Assembly (NCBI GenBank): GCA_050013795.1
Contig: JBEKEO010000191.1
Coordinates: 1 to 6,133 of the forward strand
DNA: 6,133 nucleotides
Direction: 5' to 3'
Source of the DNA: CAWHOW01 sp050013795
GTDB taxonomy: Bacteria; Bacteroidota; Bacteroidia; Bacteroidales; CG2-30-32-10
A program made the translations under genes and the position numbers. Below the pieces are notes generated by a model. That model ran no database searches, had not been told where the DNA came from, and saw only the letters and a program-made list of their open reading frames with translations. Below, in pieces: positions 1 through 4,992 of this stretch (position 1 is the stretch's first letter; each line of letters begins with the position of its first letter).

Positions 1-478
1 CACTGCGTGGATCAGTATCCCTGCCATCAGTGCAGATGTGAATAAAAACCTTTTGCAAGCCTTGCTCTTTAGCTATATCGCAAAGCTTCATCAAATGTTT
101 CGTTGAGGAATGCACACCACCATCGGAAACCAAACCAAGAAAATGAACAGCTTTGTTGTTTTCCTTAGCATATTTATATGCCTCTGCCAACACAGGATTT
201 GAGGCTATGGAATTATCCCTGCATGCAATATTTATCTTCACAAAATCCTGGTAAACTATGCGACCCGCACCTATGTTCAAATGACCCACTTCCGAATTGC
301 CCATCTGTCCTTCCGGCAGTCCAACATCTTCACCTGAAGCGTCAAGGTGACAAACAGCAGCAGTTTTATATAAGCTTTTTATAAAAGGTATATTGGCATT
401 GGCAATAACATCGGCTTTTGATTTATCTCCTTCTCCCCAACCATCCATTATAATAAGCAGCGCTTTTTTCTTTTCCAT
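1..478 (-). CDS. gpmI: 2,3-bisphosphoglycerate-independent phosphoglycerate mutase, N-terminal part (cut by window edge)
   Basis: Interconverts 3-phosphoglycerate and 2-phosphoglycerate in glycolysis and gluconeogenesis, in the cytosol, as a manganese-dependent enzyme of the alkaline phosphatase superfamily. About 159 residues are present; the family is usually a little over 500 long, so most of the protein lies beyond position 1. The start codon is at 478-476 and the first residues run MEKKKALLIIMDGWG. Visible landmarks sit at family positions: metal ligand D12 in MDGWG, phosphorylated serine S62 in GQMGNSEVGH, the NIGAGR segment (68-73), VSDGGVHS with H123, and TDGRDTDP (150-157) with R153 and D154. 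The form DTDP rather than DTPP is, from memory, typical of Bacteroidetes homologues. No frameshift or stop is seen. It is transcribed divergently from the helicase and has its own promoter about 60 bases upstream. Identification is secure. Confidence 0.97.
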   Translation of the reverse strand, partial: MEKKKALLIIMDGWGEGDKSKADVIANANIPFIKSLYKTAAVCHLDASGEDVGLPEGQMGNSEVGHLNIGAGRIVYQDFVKINIACRDNSIASNPVLAEAYKYAKENNKAVHFLGLVSDGGVHSSTKHLMKLCDIAKEQGLQKVFIHICTDGRDTDPRS

Positions 479-534
479 AACATTAACTTTAGGCACTCCA
501 AATTCTAGGCACTTTAAGTACTTTATTTAATTTG

Positions 535-565
535 CAAAGGTACTGTAAAACAGGGGATAAATCAA
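535..565 (-). promoter_or_regulatory. Bacteroidetes-type promoter for gpmI
   Basis: On the minus strand, TACCTTTG (542-535) matches the Bacteroidetes -7 consensus TAnnTTTG exactly. A TTG (565-563) lies 20 nt upstream, within the usual spacing for the -33 element. Transcription would begin near 528-530, giving a leader of about 50 nt before the gpmI ATG. The leader contains two copies of TAGGCACT (plus-strand reading, 490-497 and 506-513). The match of both elements and the spacing make this the best-supported promoter in the window. Confidence 0.7.
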
Positions 566-607
566 GAGGAGATTTGAGGGAACTGCATCCATTTGATTTA
601 AAATGCG

Positions 608-615
608 TATCTTTG
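608..615 (+). promoter_or_regulatory. Possible -7 promoter element for the RhlE helicase gene
   Basis: TATCTTTG is an exact match to the Bacteroidetes -7 consensus TAnnTTTG and lies 76 bases before the helicase ATG, giving a plausible leader of about 70 nt. The -33 element is not convincing: TTTG at 592-595 is too close, and at the normal distance only CTG (583-585) is found. The call therefore rests on the -7 box and its position in the divergent intergenic region. Confidence 0.45.
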
Positions 616-691
616 TAAAAATTCACTTACGGACATTTCCCTCCCTACGATAGACAGGTTTTGGTCTCTTTAAAATTTACTTTAATTTATT

Positions 692-1963
692 ATGCCATTT
701 CGATCATTGCACATTATTGAACCTATACTCAGATCAATAGAACAAGAAGGTTACGTTACACCCACACCCATACAACAAGAAGCCATACCAATAGTGTTGA
801 GCGGTACCGACCTGATGGGTTGCGCCCAGACAGGTACAGGTAAAACAGCAGCATTTGCTATTCCTATCCTTCAGCTTTTATTCAATACAAGGACTTACGA
901 CAAAAAAAGGAAAATCAGAAGTCTTATTATTACCCCAACCCGCGAACTCGCCATTCAGATAAATGAAAGCATACAGGCTTATGGGCGGTTCACCGGACTT
1001 ACCAGCACAGTTATCTTTGGCGGGGTGAACCAGAACCCGCAAACAGCCATATTGCAAAAGGGCGTGGAAATACTGGTGGCAACTCCCGGCAGGTTACTCG
1101 ACCTGATGGACCAGGGATTTGTTTCATTGCGCGATATAGAGATATTTGTACTTGATGAAGCCGACCGCATGCTGGATATGGGCTTTATACATGATGTGAG
1201 AAGAATAACAGCAGCACTGCCACGCAAACGTCAAACGCTTTTTTTCTCGGCAACCATGCCTCCCGAAATTGTAAAACTGGCAGGCTCTATCTTGCATCTG
1301 CCTTCTAAAGTGGAGGTCACTCCTTCCGCTTCAACCGTTGATATCATTAAACAATACGTTTATTTTGTTGACAAGGGTAATAAATATGCTTTGCTTTTGG
1401 ATGTACTTAAAGATGAAAATATCAAAACCGCTTTGGTATTTACACGCACTAAACACGGTGCCGACAAAGTGGTAAAAGTACTGGCGAAAAACAAGATAAG
1501 CGCCGAAGCCATTCATGGCAATAAAGCACAAAGCGCCCGCCAACGTGCACTGGCAAATTTTAAAGCGCAATCTACAAGGGTATTGGTGGCAACCGATATT
1601 GCTGCTCGTGGCATTGATGTGGAAGACATGGAATTCGTTATCAATTTCGAGATATCGAACATTGCCGAAACCTATGTACACCGAATTGGTCGGACGGGCA
1701 GGGCTGGGGCAAAAGGCACAGCCTATTCATTCTGTGATGCGGAAGAAAAAGAGTATTTACGCGACATTGAAAAACTGATAGGGAAAAAGATACCCGTTAT
1801 TGACGATCATCCTTTTCCATTGATAGATAATCACCCTGCTAAAGCGCCCAAGCAACAGCGGAACAACTCCAACCATCCTTACCGAAAACCTGCAGAAACG
1901 GCTACAGCAGGAAATAACAATAAAAAGAAATGGTACGGCAAATCAAGGGTGGGTGCGAGATAA
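692..1963 (+). CDS. rhlE: DEAD-box ATP-dependent RNA helicase, RhlE type
   Basis: Cytosolic ATP-dependent RNA helicase that unwinds short RNA duplexes; the family acts in ribosome assembly, mRNA turnover and cold adaptation. All core motifs are present in order: Q motif GYVTPTPIQ (20-28) with aromatic F3 upstream, motif I AQTGTGKT (45-52), Ia PTRELA (82-87), GG (110-111), Ib TPGR (131-134), II DEAD (155-158), III SAT (186-188), IV around LVFTRT (248-253), V ATDIAARGID (300-309) and VI HRIGRTGRAG (330-339). After the second RecA domain, residues from about 380 to 423 form a basic tail rich in Asn, Lys and Arg with low complexity, as is common in RhlE and probably for RNA binding. The ATG at 692 fits because homologues begin just before the conserved Phe. 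There is no Shine-Dalgarno sequence; the upstream region is AT-rich. It is a single gene, convergent with the next one. Other DEAD-box subtypes are possible, but Bacteroidetes proteins of this form are usually called RhlE. Confidence 0.93.
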   Translation: MPFRSLHIIEPILRSIEQEGYVTPTPIQQEAIPIVLSGTDLMGCAQTGTGKTAAFAIPILQLLFNTRTYDKKRKIRSLIITPTRELAIQINESIQAYGRFTGLTSTVIFGGVNQNPQTAILQKGVEILVATPGRLLDLMDQGFVSLRDIEIFVLDEADRMLDMGFIHDVRRITAALPRKRQTLFFSATMPPEIVKLAGSILHLPSKVEVTPSASTVDIIKQYVYFVDKGNKYALLLDVLKDENIKTALVFTRTKHGADKVVKVLAKNKISAEAIHGNKAQSARQRALANFKAQSTRVLVATDIAARGIDVEDMEFVINFEISNIAETYVHRIGRTGRAGAKGTAYSFCDAEEKEYLRDIEKLIGKKIPVIDDHPFPLIDNHPAKAPKQQRNNSNHPYRKPAETATAGNNNKKKWYGKSRVGAR

Positions 1964-2010
1964 AGGATGATTGCAAATAAATTGGTTCGCTATTCGCATT
2001 TCCATCTTAT

Positions 2011-2084
2011 TCTTAGCGGCTTGGCGTGCAAAAAAAGAAAAGTTTCACGCAAAGAACGCAAAGATTAACGCAAAGCTCGCAAAG
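2011..2084. repeat. Imperfect inverted repeat with four CGCAAAG units
   Basis: Four exact CGCAAAG heptamers occur at 2048-2054, 2057-2063, 2069-2075 and 2078-2084, with start-to-start steps of 9, 12 and 9. The first two, within 2046-2064, pair with a left arm at 2011-2028 (TCTTAGCGGCTTGGCGTG). I count 15 Watson-Crick pairs, two mismatches and one two-against-one bulge, around an A-rich 17-nt loop (2029-2045). It lies between two convergent genes (helicase and nucleoid-associated protein), so it could end transcription in either direction, but no T-run directly follows the stem. From memory, short runs of ACGCAAAG-type units are common interspersed repeats in Bacteroidetes intergenic regions, so this is probably one copy of a genome-wide family. 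The rest of the 1964-2173 intergenic region shows no gene. Confidence 0.65.
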
Positions 2085-2173
2085 TTTCCAATTTAAATGT
2101 CACATCGAGCAGCTTATCAAGATGTCAAGTTTCCAAATCTCAAATCGTATCTTGACTGCTTCCTGCCTACTAA

Positions 2174-3220
2174 TTAACTTTCTTCTGTAAAATAAATCTT
2201 ATAAAACTTCCTCCCGTCTTTCTCCACGCCCTGCTCTATCAGTTCTCTGTCGCCGTGGATGTAGATATGGAAATTCTTATCCAGTTTCAGCACGCTTTTA
2301 AATATCCTTGCCTGTTTTTTTACCGCCTGTGGTGAAATATCAAAGCTTTCGTTCATCTTAATATCGTTGTCTTCCCTGTATATCTCGTCAAAGTTGCGGA
2401 AGGATTTTATAATGCCATTATCCTTGAACACCTCTTTCTCGAAGTCCTTCTTTTCAAAGGTTTCGTGCGTTTTGAAATAATCCACCGAGCGGTTCAGCAT
2501 ATCAATCTGGTCGGCTTTGCTTACTTCGAAATCTTCTGTAAGCTGCTTGGTCACGAAGTTCTTCGCTATGGTTAAAAATTCCTTTGTCTGGTGGAATTCA
2601 TCGCTAATGGGTTTCACATTCAGGAAATCATCTCTCCAGTACTGGGCTTCAGGCGATTTATTGGCATTGTCCGCTATCAGTATCTTATAACCATCCTTGC
2701 GGTTCATATTGAATATCACGCAAGCCTTATCTATTCCCTTTATCTCGAAACCATAATCATGCTGTATGCTGAAGCGGGCTTTCTGGTTCATCATTTTAAG
2801 GAAAGGCACATCCGTTTCCGATTTAAATATGCCAATGGCATCGCAGGTTTCTTCATCCAGGTCCACTTCCTTAAAGTAAGCTATGTTCAGTTCCCCTTCT
2901 TTTATTTTAGGGTGCATCGACTGTTCGTAAAGCAGCTTGGCAAGGTTTTGCGAGGCGCTGATAAATGTTTCCGGATCCGAGAATATGCCTTCGGCTATGG
3001 TGTACACCTCGTTCAAAGCAAGTTTCACGGGGTGTGCAAAGGCAAAGAACTCTTCCGCTTTCAGTGGTTGCAAAAAGTATTTCAGCAGCAGCTCTTTTGT
3101 ATCTTTACCTAAAGCCGATTCTTCTTCCGAAAGGCTGAACTTCTCTTCCCGCCCTTTGTTGCCCACATGGTGGGTAATTAAATGCTTAAGTTCGACCTGT
3201 GTAATATCTAATGTTGACAT
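2174..3220 (-). CDS. Nucleoid-associated protein, NdpA/YejK (37 kDa) family
   Basis: Predicted DNA-associated protein of the NdpA/YejK family (Pfam 37-kD nucleoid-associated protein). E. coli YejK is a nucleoid protein of about 335 residues; this one has 348, so it is full length. The exact role in Bacteroidetes is not known to me. Landmarks that match my memory of the Bacteroidetes branch are HHVGNK (17-22) near the N terminus, NLAKLLYEQS followed by HPKIKEGEL at about 92-110, an EAQYWRDDFL segment in the middle, SKADQIDMLNRS before a charged helical stretch, and the C-terminal QAVKKQAR (298-305) and LDKNFHIYIHGDR (313-325). The start at 3220 is chosen because the conserved IxHHVGNK region begins soon after; no Shine-Dalgarno sequence is visible. 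The protein is soluble, with no signal peptide or membrane segment. It follows the HhH-GPD-like gene on the same strand after a 76-nt gap, so co-transcription is possible. A long antisense reading frame over it is a shadow. Confidence 0.9.
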   Translation of the reverse strand: MSTLDITQVELKHLITHHVGNKGREEKFSLSEEESALGKDTKELLLKYFLQPLKAEEFFAFAHPVKLALNEVYTIAEGIFSDPETFISASQNLAKLLYEQSMHPKIKEGELNIAYFKEVDLDEETCDAIGIFKSETDVPFLKMMNQKARFSIQHDYGFEIKGIDKACVIFNMNRKDGYKILIADNANKSPEAQYWRDDFLNVKPISDEFHQTKEFLTIAKNFVTKQLTEDFEVSKADQIDMLNRSVDYFKTHETFEKKDFEKEVFKDNGIIKSFRNFDEIYREDNDIKMNESFDISPQAVKKQARIFKSVLKLDKNFHIYIHGDRELIEQGVEKDGRKFYKIYFTEES

Positions 3221-3296
3221 GGAATAATTGTGTTATCGTTAACTTTTTTACATTGAAGCAATTCTAAATTAAGCAATGTTATTCTTATTAAGATCT

Positions 3297-4040
3297 TTAA
3301 TCATTGTCGCATTTATGACGCTCATTTTGCCTAAAATTATTCTTGGATAAATTCCGACTATATTCAAATAATACTTTGTCAAAGTAAAAATCACTAACGC
3401 CAAGAAGTCGTGCAACTTTAGAAAATTCAGATGTTTTAATTGTTATGCCTAAATAATTTTTTATCGAATTAATAACATGTCTGTCAGGCTTGATTGCAGG
3501 AATACCCATACTTAAAACCATATTTTGTATTACGCCGATACCAATTCCTTTATATTTGCCAATAGGGTCATCTTTTAGGCGCTCTAAATCTAAATTTGTC
3601 GCCCAATATTTGAGTAATTCTATTTCATCACTAATCTTTATTTCTTTCTGATATTCAAGAAATGCTTCACAAAGTGTTTTCAATAAAACATATTTTGGAT
3701 TTATTTCAGGTCTTTCCGAATTAATATTCAAATATTCTTTTAGAAAAGCTTTTGGTTCGGTTTCTAATATTAAAGAATATAATTTTTTAATCGAATTGAT
3801 TTCTGGATACAATTGAATAAACCTGTCAATTCGTGGTTTCGCTAATTTAGTGTACTCCCAATTTATCACTAATGCTGTACCAATTAAAGGTTTTACAGAT
3901 GAGTCAAGCACATAATTATTAAGATGAGTTTCCCTTTTGGATGCCAAAACAGATAATTTATTTACTTCTCCGGTACTGTCGTCAGTACCAATAAAGTCTT
4001 CAAGTTCCTTGAACTTATTTTTTAATAATTCTTGTTCCAT
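3297..4040 (-). CDS. Uncharacterised protein with C-terminal HhH-GPD-like (DNA glycosylase fold) region
   Basis: I do not recognise this 247-residue protein as a named family. Residues about 140-230 resemble the HhH-GPD core of base-excision DNA glycosylases. A helix-hairpin-helix-like segment with KGIGIG (164-169) leads into a helix, then IKPDRHV (183-189) puts an aspartate, D186, where these enzymes carry the catalytic Asp (compare the VDTHV pattern of the EndoIII/MutY group). LGVSDFYFDKVLFEYSRN follows, like the final helices of the fold. The lysine used by bifunctional glycosylase/lyases is not at its expected place (glycine instead), and no Cys cluster for an iron-sulfur centre is seen. 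A monofunctional glycosylase or a non-catalytic DNA-binding relative would therefore be inferred. Residues 1-135 are helical and charged, with no motif I know. The gene is clearly more AT-rich than its neighbours: three 60-base rows counted by hand held 12, 12 and 20 G+C. This suggests horizontal acquisition. The ATG at 4040 is preceded by an A-rich stretch, as expected in Bacteroidetes. Confidence 0.72.
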   Translation of the reverse strand: MEQELLKNKFKELEDFIGTDDSTGEVNKLSVLASKRETHLNNYVLDSSVKPLIGTALVINWEYTKLAKPRIDRFIQLYPEINSIKKLYSLILETEPKAFLKEYLNINSERPEINPKYVLLKTLCEAFLEYQKEIKISDEIELLKYWATNLDLERLKDDPIGKYKGIGIGVIQNMVLSMGIPAIKPDRHVINSIKNYLGITIKTSEFSKVARLLGVSDFYFDKVLFEYSRNLSKNNFRQNERHKCDND

Positions 4041-4308
4041 GTTGTCTTTTATAATAGTATCGAGAATGCGTTAGCTACATTGACGAACTGTCAGACGAAA
4101 TAAAATATTTAAATTTTCGCTTAATTCTATCCGCAATAATATAAAATATCCTTCCACCGGAAAAACAATTCATCGAAAATAGTTTTGTCGAAAAGCGTAT
4201 CAACCCCATTTATAGCTGCTTTTACAGTTAATGGTATTGCATATTTTTATGAATTAGCACCATAATGAATATGTTTTAAGTTAAGCAATAATGAAATTAT
4301 ATATTATG
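4041..4308. other. AT-rich intergenic region upstream of the HhH-GPD-like gene
   Basis: No convincing gene, tRNA or known regulatory RNA is seen here. It should hold the promoter of the minus-strand HhH-GPD-like gene. The best candidate is TATTATTG (minus strand, 4141-4134), one mismatch from TAnnTTTG, with a TTG (4168-4166) 24 nt upstream; it is weak. The composition is as AT-rich as the gene, so the two probably share an origin. The last 20-40 bases (from about 4267) begin to resemble degraded units of the 21-bp array, so the array boundary is soft. Confidence 0.4.
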
Positions 4309-4782
4309 ATGGTCTTGTTATATAACCAAACGCTGTCGTTATATCGCATTACGCTTAAATTATTTCACAAAATGATACGATTGCTTAATAAAGCGATTTT
4401 GCTTCCTGACCACACGACGTTGTTTTATGATAAAACGTCAACGTTAAATGACTTCACGACGTAGGTGTGCGACTTAACGACAGCGTTACGCGATAAAACG
4501 ACGTTGTTACGTAACATAACGTCAACGTTAAGCTCCATTTCGAATTTGTGGTTTTCAGCAAAATCAACGTTGTGTTACATAACGATGCTGTTTTTTCATT
4601 TTACAGCATCGTTTTTCCATTTTTTGAAAGCTTTTATTCATGAAACATCATCATTTTATAATTCACTGATATTTCATTATCAGTCAACCTTATCGTTTTA
4701 TTACTTAAAGTCGCCGTTTTGTTATTTAACATCATCTGTTTGTCACGTAACAACGTCGCATCGTCACGTAACATCAGCGTGA
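4291..4782 (+). other. Heptad-repeat reading frame interrupted by one TAG, possibly a broken or spurious gene
   Basis: This frame is in phase with the 21-bp array. It is open from the ATG at 4291 to a TAG at 4462-4464, then from a GTG at 4465 to a TGA at 4780-4782. If the TAG were sense, it would encode about 163 residues of seven-residue repeats, for example TTALRDK, TTLLRNI, TSTLSSI and KSTLCYI, consensus roughly T-T/S-L-L/F-x-N/H-K/I. Later repeats become rich in Phe, Tyr and His. The frame may be open simply because a 21-bp repeat without an in-frame stop copies its open state. The opposite strand reads a similar heptad (LLRDKQM, LNNKTAT, LSNKTIR) with a few stops. No ribosome binding site is evident. 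I do not call this a functional gene. Confidence 0.25.
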
Positions 4783-4833
4783 AATCATTTCACACGAACG
4801 CAAAACGATTTTATGCGACTATTTTGCGTTTTT
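4309..4833. repeat. Degenerate tandem array of about 25 units of 21 bp
   Basis: Cutting the sequence every 21 bases from 4309 gives about 25 units that align without a gap. Most start with ACG or ACA, carry GTT or TTT at positions 9-13, and end in patterns such as CATTT, GATAAA or CACGTA. The clearest units start at 4330, 4414, 4435, 4477, 4498, 4519, 4582, 4603, 4687, 4729, 4750 and 4771. Exact sub-repeats keep the phase: ACGACGTTGTT at 4414 and 4498 (84 apart), ACGTCAACGTTAA at 4435 and 4519 (84), GATAAAACG at 4429 and 4492 (63), TCACGTAACA at 4743 and 4764 (21). The palindromes GTTATATAAC (4317-4326) and GTTACGTAAC (4506-4515) are 189 bases (nine units) apart. Units at 4540, 4624 and 4666 are the most diverged. 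Units are partly self-complementary. The period equals two B-DNA turns and seven codons. I know no named element with this form. Confidence 0.85.
4581..4616 (+). terminator. Terminator-like hairpin inside the 21-bp array
   Basis: AACGATGCTGT (4581-4591) and ACAGCATCGTT (4603-4613) form a perfect 11-bp stem around a T-rich 11-nt loop, and the 3' arm runs into TTTTT (4612-4616). This has the shape of an intrinsic terminator for plus-strand transcription. It is made of two adjacent array units that are reverse complements of each other, so it may equally be a by-product of the array. No upstream plus-strand gene that it would terminate is evident. Confidence 0.4.
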
Positions 4834-4834
4834 T
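4797..4834 (+). terminator. Terminator-like hairpin at the right edge of the array
   Basis: AACGCAAAA (4797-4805) and TTTTGCGTT (4822-4830) form a perfect 9-bp stem around a 16-nt loop, and the 3' arm continues into a run of six T (4829-4834). It sits where the 21-bp periodicity ends. It could stop plus-strand transcripts coming out of the array before the exporter operon. The stem is fairly AT-rich and the loop long, so termination strength is uncertain. Confidence 0.4.
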
Positions 4835-4850
4835 AGTGAATTGGACAATG

Positions 4851-4950
4851 AAGAAACGGCAGAATATTCATTCTGATTCTGCCAACAAACTTTTAACTAC
4901 ATATATTTTAAGTACTCTTGCTCCTTTTATTTAATTTTGCGCCGTTTCTT
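4851..4950 (+). promoter_or_regulatory. Nested inverted repeats upstream of the ABC exporter operon
   Basis: An outer pair, AAGAAACGGC (4851-4860) and GCCGTTTCTT (4941-4950), is a perfect 10-bp inverted repeat 80 bases apart. An inner hairpin, GGCAGAAT (4858-4865) with ATTCTGCC (4876-4883), has 8 perfect pairs and a 10-nt loop. The two share GGC (4858-4860), so they cannot form fully at the same time. The right outer arm starts directly after the possible -7 box and would cover the start of transcription. It could be a regulator half-site or one arm of a switchable leader structure. A function is inferred only from position and symmetry. Confidence 0.35.
4932..4939 (+). promoter_or_regulatory. 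Possible -7 promoter element for the ABC exporter operon
   Basis: TAATTTTG matches the Bacteroidetes -7 consensus TAnnTTTG exactly and lies 53 bases before the ATG of the ABC ATPase, giving a leader of about 45 nt. A good -33 TTG is lacking at the usual distance; TTTA at 4907-4910 is the nearest substitute, with a 21-nt spacer. In AT-rich DNA such a box can occur by chance. Confidence 0.45.
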
Positions 4951-4992
4951 AAAGGTTTAAGTGTAATTGCATATTATTGCCAAATTTTTTAA

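Noticed and set aside
178..384. Plus-strand reading frame of 68 codons
   Set aside because: Antisense to gpmI, whose catalytic motifs are intact on the other strand; low-complexity shadow.
1331..1681. Minus-strand reading frame of 116 codons, with further frames at 979-1227 (minus) and 1515-1778 (plus)
   Set aside because: All lie inside the intact DEAD-box helicase gene and show no recognisable domain.
2591..3112. Plus-strand reading frame of 173 codons (and 2937-3227)
   Set aside because: Antisense to the NdpA-family gene, which is conserved along its length; the antisense product has no family features.
3259..3266. Separate promoter for the nucleoid-associated protein gene (minus-strand TAGAATTG)
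   Set aside because: One mismatch from TAnnTTTG and no -33 TTG at the right distance, so too weak to list as a feature.
4309..4833. CRISPR array or integron attC sites
   Set aside because: Units are contiguous at 21 bp with no unique spacers, repeats are not conserved as CRISPR repeats are, and no cas or integrase gene is in the window.
4309..4833. Plasmid-type iteron origin of replication
   Set aside because: Spacing is iteron-like, but there is no Rep gene, no DnaA box I can defend, and the flanks are chromosomal housekeeping genes. Kept only as one possible binding-array idea.
4719..4934. Plus-strand reading frame of 71 codons running out of the array
   Set aside because: It uses a TTG start, its first half is just the array read in another phase, and the second half covers the inverted repeats upstream of the exporter.
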